A DNA stretch of 64,000 nucleotides from Diaphorobacter sp. HDW4B (GCF_011305535.1 NZ_CP049905.1:4958001-5022000), one strand, 5' to 3'. Counted from the stretch's first letter, positions 16,884-25,200 are shown. Numbers and translations are program-made. Notes: generated from the sequence alone by a model not told the origin.

Positions 16884-17758
16884 CCCTCAATGCGCACCCG
16901 CCAGAAGCGCGCAAAACGCGGCTTGCCGCTGGGGTGCAGGCCGTTGTAGCGGTAGGTGACGACGCTGCCGATGGGCGGAGGATTGCGCCGCTGCTCGTCG
17001 CTCAAGCCCGAGCCGAGCTGGAACTGCAGGCCATCCTTCGTCTGCACGCGCAAGGCACTCGTCATGCCGACGTATTTCCCCTTGCCTGGCAGATGGGCGA
17101 TGACGGTGGCTTCGGCGTCTTCAAAGCGTTTCAGCTTGAGCAGATCGTCGCTGCGCCCGCTTTGATATGGCCCTTCTTCACGGCGCAGCATCAGTCCTTC
17201 GGCACCGTCGCGTGTGATGCGGTTCAGCGACTCGATCAGATCTGCATGCGTGGTGGCACGCCATTGCGGGACGATTTGCAGATGCTGGTCTGCCCCGGAT
17301 GACAGTGTGCTTTTCAGTTGCGCCATGCGCTGGCTGAACGGGCCTTGCGCGGCAGGGCTGTCGAACACCATGTAGCGCAGCTTCTGCCATTGCGCGTCCG
17401 ACGGCGTGAGCTGCGCGACGGTCGATTGCGCCGTATCGAACTGCGCGCGCCCGGCCCAGAGTTCACCGTCCATGGCGATGTGCGGCCAGCCCTTGGTGAA
17501 CCAGTCTGGCGCTGCAATCGGCAGCCCCTGCCTGCTGTACAGCCGCTGGCCGTCCCACAGCGCACGCACGCCGTCGTATTTCTCGCTGACCCAGTAGTGC
17601 TCCAGCGCCACGCCTTCGCGGTAGTTGTTGGCGAGCGCGGGTTCGAATGGAACCTCGGCTTGCGCAGTCGAGAACCATCCGGTCAGCGCAAGCAGACAGA
17701 GCGAAACGAGTGCAAGGAGCGCAAACGGGCGAAGTCGCGTTGAAAGAAGATGCAGCAT
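16877..17758 (-). CDS. ligE: exported ATP-dependent DNA ligase, LigE type
   Basis: A 293-residue protein. Residues 1-34 are a signal peptide (basic, long hydrophobic core, T-A-Q-A). The adenylation domain has the nucleotidyl-acceptor motif K60-Y-D-G-V-R-A, motif III-like Y-M-V-F-D, E-G-L-M-L-R, and L-K-L-K (motif V). The compact OB domain ends R-Y-N-G-L-H-P-S-G-K-P-R-F-A-R. This is the minimal Lig E of proteobacteria, thought to act in the periplasm on incoming or extracellular DNA; the cytoplasmic replicative ligase is a separate NAD enzyme. Monocistronic on the minus strand. Confidence 0.88.
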   Translation of the reverse strand: MLHLLSTRLRPFALLALVSLCLLALTGWFSTAQAEVPFEPALANNYREGVALEHYWVSEKYDGVRALWDGQRLYSRQGLPIAAPDWFTKGWPHIAMDGELWAGRAQFDTAQSTVAQLTPSDAQWQKLRYMVFDSPAAQGPFSQRMAQLKSTLSSGADQHLQIVPQWRATTHADLIESLNRITRDGAEGLMLRREEGPYQSGRSDDLLKLKRFEDAEATVIAHLPGKGKYVGMTSALRVQTKDGLQFQLGSGLSDEQRRNPPPIGSVVTYRYNGLHPSGKPRFARFWRVRIEGQ

Positions 17759-17833
17759 GGCAAGCGGCCTGTGTGGTGGGCGGGAGGGAAATTCTTGCCC
17801 TCACCACGCCAGCGCCGCTTGATGTGGCTGAAC

Positions 17834-19054
17834 TCAAGCGGTCTTGACCGCGTCTCCAGAGGAAAGCGCCTTGGCTTCCTCCGCGCTGTAGCCCAATTGC
17901 GTGAGGATTTCCAGACTGTGCTCTCCCAGCTTGGGTGGCGACAGGCGCACCTCCAGATGCCTGCCGTCCAGCGTCAGCGGCAGCAGCACGGTCTTGGTCT
18001 GGCGACCGTCGGGCAGTTCCATGGGCGCGAGTGCGCCGCTTTCGTTGAGGTGCTTGTCTTCCAGTAGATCATGCGGCATGGCAATCGGCGCAAAGGGCAG
18101 ACCGTTCTTCTCGAACACCTCGGCGATATGGGCCGAGGTGTACGTCGCCATCTTCTCGCGCAACATCGGCATCAGCCATTCGCGCGCCAGCACGCGGGCA
18201 TTGTTGCTGGCAAGGCGCGGGTCGTCGCGCAGCGCGTTGTCCAAGCCAAACGCATCGCAGAACACACGCCACGCGCCGTCGCTCACCACGGCCAGGAAGA
18301 TCTGCTCGCCGTCCTTCACCTGGAACACGTCGTAGATCGCCCAGGCCGAAATGCGCGCAGGCATGGGCGCGGCAGGTTTGCCGGTCACGGCGTACTGCAT
18401 CATGTGCTGGGCGATCAGAAACACGTTGTTCTCGAACAGCGCGCTCTGCACCTCCTGCCCCTTGCCGGTCTTCTCGCGCTGGGCGAGGGCGGCCATCGCA
18501 CCCATCGCGCCGAACATGCCGCCCATGATGTCGTTCACACTCGTGCCCGCACGCAGCGGATCGCCGGGGCGGCCCGTCATGTAGGCCAAGCCGCCCATCA
18601 TCTGCACGACTTCATCCAACGCCGTACGATGCTCGTAAGGGCCGGGCAGAAAGCCCTTGTGGCTCACGTAGATCAGGCGCGGAAACTGCTCTTTCAGGCT
18701 TTCGTAATCGAGCCCGAGTTTCTTCATCGTGCCCGGTTTGAAGTTCTCGCACACCACATCGGCCGTGGCGATGAGCTTGAGCGCGGCTTCCTTGCCCTCG
18801 GGTGTCTGCAGGTCGAGCGTGACGCTTTTCTTGTTGCGGTTGAAAAGCGGAAAAAATCCCGCGCCCGAACCCAGCAGCTTGCGCGTCGCATCACCATCGC
18901 GGCCATGGCCCACGGGCTCGACCTTGATGACCTCGGCCCCCAGATCGGCCAGCATCAGCCCGCAGCTCGGCCCCATCACCATGTGGACGAATTCGACGAC
19001 GCGGATGCCGCAATAGGGCAGGTTGGCGGGAGCGGTGGTTTGTTGTTCTGTCAT
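17834..19054 (-). CDS. CaiB/BaiF-family (type III) CoA-transferase
   Basis: A 406-residue protein. N-terminal G-I-R-V-V-E-F, L-A-D-L-G-A-E-V-I-K-V-E-P, then F-N-R-N-K-K-S-V-T-L-D-L, and the catalytic Asp in S-V-N-D-I-M-G-G-M-F-G-A are all hallmarks of family III CoA-transferases. They move CoA between carboxylic acids through an aspartyl-CoA intermediate. The start is at 19054, 10 bases after the lyase stop. The neighbouring HMG-CoA-lyase-like gene suggests the pair activates and then cleaves a 3-hydroxy-acid; the exact substrate is not determinable. Controlled with the lyase by the divergent IclR gene, by inference. Confidence 0.88.
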   Translation of the reverse strand: MTEQQTTAPANLPYCGIRVVEFVHMVMGPSCGLMLADLGAEVIKVEPVGHGRDGDATRKLLGSGAGFFPLFNRNKKSVTLDLQTPEGKEAALKLIATADVVCENFKPGTMKKLGLDYESLKEQFPRLIYVSHKGFLPGPYEHRTALDEVVQMMGGLAYMTGRPGDPLRAGTSVNDIMGGMFGAMGAMAALAQREKTGKGQEVQSALFENNVFLIAQHMMQYAVTGKPAAPMPARISAWAIYDVFQVKDGEQIFLAVVSDGAWRVFCDAFGLDNALRDDPRLASNNARVLAREWLMPMLREKMATYTSAHIAEVFEKNGLPFAPIAMPHDLLEDKHLNESGALAPMELPDGRQTKTVLLPLTLDGRHLEVRLSPPKLGEHSLEILTQLGYSAEEAKALSSGDAVKTA

Positions 19055-19064
19055 GGCAGCAATC

Positions 19065-20012
19065 TCAGTTGTTTTGCTTGTAGTCGTGTGGCTCAAAGCC
19101 CTTGGGCAGCCCGGCCAGCGGCGTCATGCCATAGAGCGCTTCACCGGGCAAACCCACGTTCAGCGGCTCGCGCGCGGCGATCAGGCGTTGCAGGTCCACA
19201 CCCGTGCGGATGCCCATGGATTCGAACATGAAAACCAAGTCTTCCGTGACCACATTGCCCGACGCGCCAGGTGCGTAAGGGCAGCCGCCAAGACCGGCGA
19301 GCGATGCATCAAACGTGCGCGTTCCCACTTCATACGCCGCAAGGCAATTGGCAAGCCCCAGCCCGCGCGTGTTGTGCATGTGCGCAGCGCCCGCCTTGTC
19401 GCCCAGCTCGGCGATCAGGCGCGTGAACAGGTGCTTGACCTGCGCGGGATTCGCCATGCCGGTCGTGTCCGACAGCCCGCATTCGTCCACACCGGCTTCC
19501 ACGCATGCGACGGCGAGCGCGATCACGTCATCGTCAGCCACCAAGCCTTGCAGCGTGCAGCCGAATGCGGTGGAGATGCCTGCCTCGATATGCACGCTTG
19601 GCGCGATCTCGTTGCGCAGCGCGACGATGTCGAGCACTTCCTCGACCATCTCTTCGGGCGTCTTGCGCACATTGGCCAGCGAGTGCGCGCGGCTCGCGGA
19701 AATCGGCATGGTGATCTTGTGCACGCCCGCCTCCATGGCCGCCTGCGCGCCGCGCAGATTGGGCACCAGCGCCATCACGGTCACGCCCCTGTGCTGGATC
19801 GCATGGCGCACGACCTCGGCCGTGTCCGCCATCTGCGGCAGCAGCTTGGGTGAGACAAAGGAGCCGACCTCGATCTCCTGCAGGCCGGCGGCGACCAGCG
19901 CGTCGATCCACGCCAGTTTGTCGGCGGTCGCCATCTTGCGTTTGATGGACTGAAGCCCGTCGCGCGGGCCAACTTCGCTGATGAGCACGTCGTATCGGTG
20001 GGGTGTCTGCAT
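19065..20012 (-). CDS. hydroxymethylglutaryl-CoA lyase-like enzyme
   Basis: A 315-residue TIM-barrel enzyme. The N-terminal S-E-V-G-P-R-D-G-L-Q supplies the conserved Arg-Asp pair, M-H-N-T-R-G-L-G-L-A-N is the metal His motif, and G-L-G-G-C-P-Y-A-P-G-A-S-G-N is the signature loop with the active Cys. The family cleaves 3-hydroxy-3-methylglutaryl-CoA or related citramalyl-CoA-type thioesters to acetyl-CoA or pyruvate plus an acid. It is the first gene of the operon with the CoA-transferase, read leftward from the shared iclR promoter region. Confidence 0.88.
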   Translation of the reverse strand: MQTPHRYDVLISEVGPRDGLQSIKRKMATADKLAWIDALVAAGLQEIEVGSFVSPKLLPQMADTAEVVRHAIQHRGVTVMALVPNLRGAQAAMEAGVHKITMPISASRAHSLANVRKTPEEMVEEVLDIVALRNEIAPSVHIEAGISTAFGCTLQGLVADDDVIALAVACVEAGVDECGLSDTTGMANPAQVKHLFTRLIAELGDKAGAAHMHNTRGLGLANCLAAYEVGTRTFDASLAGLGGCPYAPGASGNVVTEDLVFMFESMGIRTGVDLQRLIAAREPLNVGLPGEALYGMTPLAGLPKGFEPHDYKQNN

Positions 20013-20036
20013 GGGGCTTGGTGTTTTGTTGATCGT

Positions 20037-20070
20037 TCTATAAGATAGAACTAGGTACTGTCTTATAAGA
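20037..20070. promoter_or_regulatory. candidate IclR operators in the divergent promoter region
   Basis: Two AT-rich palindromes in an otherwise GC-rich stretch: TCTATAAGATAGA (20037-20049) and TCTTATAAGA (20061-20070), both centred on TATAAGA-like cores and about 21 bases apart. They lie between the divergent lyase gene (start 20012) and iclR (start 20125), the usual operator position for this regulator class. Confidence 0.55.
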
Positions 20071-20124
20071 TATTGCTGCCCCGCCAACCGATGTGTCAAG
20101 CGAAATGACCGGAGACCCCCCACC

Positions 20125-20853
20125 ATGCCGCGCAAATCCGTGACCGAATCCGTAGCCGATGAAAACGCCGCGCCCGGCGGCGTGGCGGCGGTGGACCGCG
20201 CTTTGAGCCTGCTCGCCGCCTTCCGCGATGGCGACGACGGCCTGGGGCTGGCCGAACTGGCGGAACGCACGCGCATGTACAAAAGCACGGTCTCGCGCCT
20301 GCTCGCGTCGCTGGAACATGCGGGCTGGGTGATCCGCCTCGACTCCGGCCGCTACGCCGTCGGCCCCGCCGTGGCGCGGCTGCATGCGGTCTACGCGCAA
20401 AACTTTTCGTTGGATCGGGTCGTCATGCCCGTGCTCCGCGCTCTGGTCGAAGCCACGGGCGAAAGCGCCGCTTACCACGTGCGACAGGGCAGGGATCGCC
20501 TGTGTCTGTATCGCGTCGATTCACCTCACCCCGTGCGCGACCATGCGCGCGTGGGCGATCTGCTGCCGCTGGGCAAAGGCGCAGGCGGCCGCGTGCTGGT
20601 GGCCTTCGACCCCGAACTCGCCGAATGGGAACGCAAGGACCGAGTCCACTACGCCAAGGTTCGTGCCGACGGCTTCGAGGCCCTGATCGGCGACCGCAAC
20701 AGCGAGATTGCAGGCATTTCCGTGCCGGTGTTTCGCAAATGCGGGGAGTTGGCTGCGGCGCTTACGCTGACCATGCCGGTGCATCGGTATGACGCGCGGT
20801 ATGTGAAGAATGTGCTGGGCGCGGCGCGGGAGTTGGGTGGGGCGTTGCCGTAG
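20125..20853 (+). CDS. IclR-family transcriptional regulator
   Basis: A 242-residue protein. Residues about 15-75 are the winged helix-turn-helix (V-D-R-A-L-S-L-L-A-A-F, L-A-E-L-A-E-R-T, Y-K-S-T-V-S-R-L-L-A-S-L). Residues about 85-240 are the IclR effector domain with G-E-S-A-A-Y-H-V-R and I-A-G-I-S-V-P-V-F. It is divergent from the lyase/CoA-transferase operon, and probably governs it. An IS5-type end remnant begins 8 bases after the stop, and a broken second copy of the 3' part of this gene lies at 22600-23970. Confidence 0.88.
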   Translation: MPRKSVTESVADENAAPGGVAAVDRALSLLAAFRDGDDGLGLAELAERTRMYKSTVSRLLASLEHAGWVIRLDSGRYAVGPAVARLHAVYAQNFSLDRVVMPVLRALVEATGESAAYHVRQGRDRLCLYRVDSPHPVRDHARVGDLLPLGKGAGGRVLVAFDPELAEWERKDRVHYAKVRADGFEALIGDRNSEIAGISVPVFRKCGELAAALTLTMPVHRYDARYVKNVLGAARELGGALP

Positions 20854-20860
20854 GGGCCTG

Positions 20861-20938
20861 CAGTGGGGTGATCAAGCGGCGAATTCACTGCATCCCATGA
20901 CGGGAGTCTGCGAAGTCGGAAAGTTGTGAGAGGTTCCC
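20861..20938. mobile_element. orphan end of an IS5-family element
   Basis: This 78-bp stretch closely matches the right end of the IS at 4270-5541, from the first transposase codons (GGGGTGATCA) through GCGGCGAATT, CACTGCATC and GAGAGGTTCCC. No transposase body is attached: iclR ends just to the left and dbpA follows on the right. It is a relic or a very small non-autonomous derivative. Confidence 0.7.
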
Positions 20939-21004
20939 TTTGGTCGCAACTGGATTTTTGGCGTTCACACCTGCGTCTCTCGTTTCCCTGCGTAAGATGC
21001 CGCC

Positions 21005-22414
21005 ATGAATTCTTCCTCGGCTCCCTCGGCTTCCCCCAATTCCTTCGACAAACTCGCTCTTTCCCCCGCAGCGCTCGCCAATCTGCAGCGCCTCGGCTAT
21101 GTGGAAATGACGGCCATTCAGGTCGAGAGTCTCCCTCCCGCGTTGGAGGGCAAGGATGTGATTGCGCAGGCCAAGACCGGCAGCGGCAAGACGGCGGCGT
21201 TTGCCCTGGCCTTGCTCGCCAAGATGGATGCGCGTGATTTTTCCGTTCAAGCATTGGTGCTGTGCCCCACGCGCGAGTTGGCCGATCAGGTGACTACCGA
21301 GATTCGCCGTTTGGCGCGCGCGGAAGACAACGTCAAGGTGGTGACGCTCGCGGGCGGCGTGCCGTTGCGTGGTCAGACCACCAGCCTGGAGCGCGGTGCC
21401 CATGTGGTGGTGGGCACGCCCGGTCGCGTGATCGACCATCTGGAGCGCGGCAATCTGAACCTGGATGCGTTGACCACCTTGGTCCTCGACGAAGCGGATC
21501 GCATGCTCGACATGGGTTTTGTGGACGACATCTCCAAGGTAGCGAAATTTTGCCCCGCGCAGCGCCAGACCTTGCTGTTTTCGGCGACCTATCCGGATGA
21601 AATCGCCAAGCTGGCGGCGCGCTTCATGCGCAATCCGGTCACCGTGAAGGTGGCTGCGCAGCACAGCAATGACCAGATCGAGCAGCGTTGGTACGAGGTG
21701 AGCGCAGATCAGCGCTTGCCTTCGGTGGCACGTCTGCTGGAGCATTTCCGTCCCGAAAGCAGCTTGGCTTTCTGCAACACCAAAGCGCGTTGCCGTGCGC
21801 TGGCCGAGCTGTTGCAAGCGCAGGGCTACAGCGCGCTGGAGCTGCACGGCGATCTGGAGCAGCGCGATCGTGATCAGGTGCTGGTGCGTTTCGTCAATGG
21901 CAGTTGCTCCGTGCTGGTGGCGACCGATGTGGCCGCGCGCGGGTTGGATGTGACGAATCTGGCCGCCGTCATCAACGTGGATGTCACGCCCGATCCCGAA
22001 GTGCACGTGCACCGCATCGGCCGCACGGGCCGCGCGGGTCAGAGCGGTCTGGCGCTGAGCCTGGCGACGATGGACGAAATGGGTTCGGTCGGGCGAATCG
22101 AGCAACTGCAGGGCAGCGCGTCGGTCTGGTATCCACTGTCCGAACTCACGCCCACTGCGGGCGAGCATCTGATGCCAACCAAGGCGACCGTGCACATTCA
22201 GGCCAGCCGCAAGGACAAGATTCGCCCCGGCGACGTGCTGGGCGCGCTGACGGCGGACCTGGGCTACACCCGCGAACAGATCGGCAAGATCGACATCAAC
22301 GACTTTGCGACGTATGTGGCAGTGGACCGCAACATCGCGCGCGATGTGGTGGCCGGCTTGAACAACGGGCGAATCAAAGGTCGCACGGTCAAGGCGCGGT
22401 TGTTGAAGGATTGA
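21005..22414 (+). CDS. dbpA: ATP-dependent RNA helicase DbpA
   Basis: A 469-residue DEAD-box helicase. The Q motif region is F-D-K-L-A-L-S; the Walker A is A-K-T-G-S-G-K-T; motif Ia is P-T-R-E-L-A; the DEAD box is D-E-A-D; motif III is S-A-T; motif VI is H-R-I-G-R-T-G-R-A-G. The C-terminal about 75 residues form the DbpA RNA-recognition domain (I-R-P-G-D-V-L-G-A-L-T, ending G-R-T-V-K-A-R-L-L), which binds the 23S rRNA hairpin 92 region and guides 50S subunit assembly. It is intact and flanked by mobile-element debris on both sides. Confidence 0.93.
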   Translation: MNSSSAPSASPNSFDKLALSPAALANLQRLGYVEMTAIQVESLPPALEGKDVIAQAKTGSGKTAAFALALLAKMDARDFSVQALVLCPTRELADQVTTEIRRLARAEDNVKVVTLAGGVPLRGQTTSLERGAHVVVGTPGRVIDHLERGNLNLDALTTLVLDEADRMLDMGFVDDISKVAKFCPAQRQTLLFSATYPDEIAKLAARFMRNPVTVKVAAQHSNDQIEQRWYEVSADQRLPSVARLLEHFRPESSLAFCNTKARCRALAELLQAQGYSALELHGDLEQRDRDQVLVRFVNGSCSVLVATDVAARGLDVTNLAAVINVDVTPDPEVHVHRIGRTGRAGQSGLALSLATMDEMGSVGRIEQLQGSASVWYPLSELTPTAGEHLMPTKATVHIQASRKDKIRPGDVLGALTADLGYTREQIGKIDINDFATYVAVDRNIARDVVAGLNNGRIKGRTVKARLLKD

Positions 22415-22514
22415 ATCCGCGCGCGAATTGGATGTGAAAACGCCCGTATTTCGCGGTGTTGCTGTTCACTTGACAACCCGAATCGTTTGATCGGATGGCG
22501 AGCGGGGAGGGTTG
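22415..22514. other. short gap after dbpA
   Basis: No gene. It contains TTGACAACCC and, about 30 bases later, GGGTTGTCA, an inverted repeat that may be an old element end; no transposase body is joined to it. Confidence 0.25.
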
Positions 22515-22598
22515 TCACAACACGGGGGCACTGTCGCCTCCGTCGTTGTTTGGGCAGCAGTAACCAAAGCCACGCTCGACAATCCAGCGCTTGGACAT
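22515..22598 (-). pseudogene. fragment of an IS transposase C-terminus
   Basis: Read on the minus strand, the frame gives S-K-R-W-I-V-E-R-G-F-G-Y, which resembles the conserved R-W-x-V-E-R-x-F-x-W box around the catalytic Glu of IS5-type transposases. The downstream part is degenerate and stops after about 27 residues. It is a decayed remnant of an element different from the intact IS at 4270-5541, whose own box reads R-A-R-V-E-H-V-F-A-G. Confidence 0.45.
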
Positions 22599-22821
22599 GA
22601 CGCGCGTGGGCGATTTGCCGCCCTTAGGCAAGGGCGCAGGCAGCCGCGTGCTGGTGGCTTTTAACCCCGAACTCACCGAATGGGAACGCAAAGGCCGAGT
22701 CCACTGCGCCAAGGTCCGCGCCGACGACTTCGAAGCCCTGATCGGCGATCGCAACAGCGAAATCGCAGGTATCTCTGTGCCGGTGTTTCGGAAAGGCGGG
22801 GAATTGGCCGCGACGCTTATG

Positions 22822-23787
22822 CTAACTGTCAGGTCCCGGATGATTGCGCACGTTCTTTTCAAACAATTTTGGATGTGACGCCTGCCATCGCTTGAGGGCC
22901 TGAACGGGCGTTTCATGCCGCAGAGCTTTCTGTGGAATCTGCTGGTTGTACAGCCACACAAAGCGATGAAGCGTCTTCTCTAGATCCTCTGCACTGTTGA
23001 AGTGATGCGTGCGCAGCACTTGGCTGAGCCTTCCGTTGAAGCGCTCCACCATTCCGTTGGTACGTGGCGTTCTGGGCCGTGTGAGTCGGTGCTCTATACC
23101 GAGTTCCTTGCACAGTAAATCAAACTCGTGATCACCGCTTGGTTGCTTCTCGTGCTTGCCAAACAGACGATCCGAGAACTCTTTGCCGTTATCTGTGAGG
23201 ATCGTGCGAATCTTGAAGCAAGCAGCTTTCTTCAGGGTCGCCAAAAACGCGTGCGCAGCCGCTGCCGTCTTGTATTGCTTGATCTGGATGAACACCCAAC
23301 GCGTAGCTCGGTCAATGGCAACAAAGACATATCGGCGCTTGTTCTCATCCTGCATCTGGGGCAGGTACTTCACATCAATGTGCACATAGCCCGGCTCATA
23401 GGCTTTGAACGGTTTGCTTTCGTGCTCGGCTCGAACGGCCGTGGGTAAGCGCGAATGTCCTCGGCGACGCAGCAATCGATCCAGCGCCGAGCGGCTCATC
23501 GCAGGTTCAATGAATTCGTGAACGACTGCCAGCAAATCATCCAGAGGCAGCAGCAGTTGAGATCGCAGATAGATCACCAGCTCTTCCTGCGCTGCGTTGA
23601 GCGTTGTCTGCAGGTGATGAGCGGTATGGCTTTCATCCTGCACGCTTGTGCGATGGCGCCACTTGCGCACCGTACCAAGTCCAATGCCATATTGCTGCGC
23701 AAGCTCGTGGTCGGACGCACTCGATTGCTGCAGCGCCAGGCGAATCGCTGGCGTGGTGGTTGCGTTCTTGTGCAATGAGATCAGCAT
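22822..23787 (-). CDS. IS481-family transposase, copy 1 (stop codon supplied by target DNA)
   Basis: A 321-residue protein starting at 23787, chosen because AGGAGA lies just upstream. It has an N-terminal helix-turn-helix (H-E-L-A-Q-Q-Y-G-I-G-L-G-T-V-R-K-W) and an rve/DDE core: Asp in H-I-D-V-K-Y-L-P, Asp in L-T-D-N-G-K-E-F, Glu in G-M-V-E-R-F-N-G-R-L. It ends N-Q-Q-I-P-Q-K-A-L, then P-V-Q-A-L-K-R-W, as usual for IS481. The frame runs through the terminal repeat without a stop; TAG is made with bases of the duplicated target site, so the last residue is Ser. Confidence 0.9.
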   Translation of the reverse strand: MLISLHKNATTTPAIRLALQQSSASDHELAQQYGIGLGTVRKWRHRTSVQDESHTAHHLQTTLNAAQEELVIYLRSQLLLPLDDLLAVVHEFIEPAMSRSALDRLLRRRGHSRLPTAVRAEHESKPFKAYEPGYVHIDVKYLPQMQDENKRRYVFVAIDRATRWVFIQIKQYKTAAAAHAFLATLKKAACFKIRTILTDNGKEFSDRLFGKHEKQPSGDHEFDLLCKELGIEHRLTRPRTPRTNGMVERFNGRLSQVLRTHHFNSAEDLEKTLHRFVWLYNQQIPQKALRHETPVQALKRWQASHPKLFEKNVRNHPGPDS

Positions 23788-23897
23788 GGCGTCTCTCCTG
23801 TCTCGATGCGCCATGTTGCCACAACCGCTTTGAGTACCTCTCGGCTGAACAGTAGCGGACGCTTGGTTTTTACGATCCAATCATCCGGGACCTGACA
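22827..23897 (-). mobile_element. IS481-family insertion sequence, copy 1
   Basis: A 1071-bp element with perfect 20-bp terminal inverted repeats TGTCAGGTCCCGGATGATTG. It is flanked by a 6-bp target duplication GCTAAC (22821-22826 and 23898-23903), and removal restores the iclR-like frame. No difference from copy 2 was noticed on reading. Confidence 0.95.
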
Positions 23898-23970
23898 GCT
23901 AACCATGCCGGTGCATCGATATGACGTGCGGTATGCGAAGAATGTGTTGGGGGCGGCAAGGGAGTTGAGG

Positions 23971-24096
23971 GAGATTTGTCGTAGGATGACAAGTTGGAAA
24001 GGGAAAACTTTTCGACTTTTGAAAATCAGGAATTTTTTTCCAAACTCTTGGTGGGATGATACGGGTTAGCCGTTGAGTATTAATAGATCACATACT
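23971..24096. other. spacer between the two IS481 copies
   Basis: No gene. The sequence drops abruptly in GC after the iclR remnant and contains A- and T-rich runs; it is the left part of the AT-rich islet that continues beyond the second IS to the AbiGi-like gene. Confidence 0.4.
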
Positions 24097-25057
24097 TGTC
24101 AGGTCCCGGATGATTGCGCACGTTCTTTTCAAACAATTTTGGATGTGACGCCTGCCATCGCTTGAGGGCCTGAACGGGCGTTTCATGCCGCAGAGCTTTC
24201 TGTGGAATCTGCTGGTTGTACAGCCACACAAAGCGATGAAGCGTCTTCTCTAGATCCTCTGCACTGTTGAAGTGATGCGTGCGCAGCACTTGGCTGAGCC
24301 TTCCGTTGAAGCGCTCCACCATTCCGTTGGTACGTGGCGTTCTGGGCCGTGTGAGTCGGTGCTCTATACCGAGTTCCTTGCACAGTAAATCAAACTCGTG
24401 ATCACCGCTTGGTTGCTTCTCGTGCTTGCCAAACAGACGATCCGAGAACTCTTTGCCGTTATCTGTGAGGATCGTGCGAATCTTGAAGCAAGCAGCTTTC
24501 TTCAGGGTCGCCAAAAACGCGTGCGCAGCCGCTGCCGTCTTGTATTGCTTGATCTGGATGAACACCCAACGCGTAGCTCGGTCAATGGCAACAAAGACAT
24601 ATCGGCGCTTGTTCTCATCCTGCATCTGGGGCAGGTACTTCACATCAATGTGCACATAGCCCGGCTCATAGGCTTTGAACGGTTTGCTTTCGTGCTCGGC
24701 TCGAACGGCCGTGGGTAAGCGCGAATGTCCTCGGCGACGCAGCAATCGATCCAGCGCCGAGCGGCTCATCGCAGGTTCAATGAATTCGTGAACGACTGCC
24801 AGCAAATCATCCAGAGGCAGCAGCAGTTGAGATCGCAGATAGATCACCAGCTCTTCCTGCGCTGCGTTGAGCGTTGTCTGCAGGTGATGAGCGGTATGGC
24901 TTTCATCCTGCACGCTTGTGCGATGGCGCCACTTGCGCACCGTACCAAGTCCAATGCCATATTGCTGCGCAAGCTCGTGGTCGGACGCACTCGATTGCTG
25001 CAGCGCCAGGCGAATCGCTGGCGTGGTGGTTGCGTTCTTGTGCAATGAGATCAGCAT
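24080..25057 (-). CDS. IS481-family transposase, copy 2 (reads into flanking DNA)
   Basis: Identical to copy 1 up to P-G-P-D, then reads through the inverted repeat into the flank (K-Y-V-I-Y) and stops at TAA, giving 325 residues. The start at 25057 is set by the same AGGAGA site. The catalytic DDE residues are intact, so the element may be active. That both copies lack an internal stop shows this is a property of the element and not a mutation. Confidence 0.9.
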   Translation of the reverse strand: MLISLHKNATTTPAIRLALQQSSASDHELAQQYGIGLGTVRKWRHRTSVQDESHTAHHLQTTLNAAQEELVIYLRSQLLLPLDDLLAVVHEFIEPAMSRSALDRLLRRRGHSRLPTAVRAEHESKPFKAYEPGYVHIDVKYLPQMQDENKRRYVFVAIDRATRWVFIQIKQYKTAAAAHAFLATLKKAACFKIRTILTDNGKEFSDRLFGKHEKQPSGDHEFDLLCKELGIEHRLTRPRTPRTNGMVERFNGRLSQVLRTHHFNSAEDLEKTLHRFVWLYNQQIPQKALRHETPVQALKRWQASHPKLFEKNVRNHPGPDKYVIY

Positions 25058-25167
25058 GGCGTCTCTCCTGTCTCGATGCGCCATGTTGCCACAACCGCTT
25101 TGAGTACCTCTCGGCTGAACAGTAGCGGACGCTTGGTTTTTACGATCCAATCATCCGGGACCTGACA
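24097..25167 (-). mobile_element. IS481-family insertion sequence, copy 2
   Basis: A second 1071-bp copy with the same 20-bp inverted repeats and a different 6-bp target duplication CATACT (24091-24096 and 25168-25173). Different duplications on each copy show two independent insertions in the same orientation, not a tandem amplification. Confidence 0.95.
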
Positions 25168-25200
25168 CATACTAAGTGTATGTGCGTCTGTGTATTTTAA

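Larger units (their letters stand above)
22600..23970 (+). pseudogene. duplicated 3' part of the iclR gene, interrupted by IS481
   Basis: Bases 22600-22826 and 23904-23970 together repeat the last 100 or so codons of the iclR gene at 20125-20853 (R-V-G-D-L, G-K-G-A-G, E-W-E-R-K, I-A-G-I-S-V-P-V-F, then M-P-V-H-R-Y-D) with scattered substitutions. The DNA-binding half is absent, and the copy is split by the IS481 insertion at 22827-23897. No function is expected. Confidence 0.85.

Noticed and set aside
22827-25167. Composite transposon formed by the two IS481 copies
   Set aside because: Each copy has its own target duplication and the spacer is only about 190 bases of iclR remnant and AT-rich DNA, so they are independent insertions.
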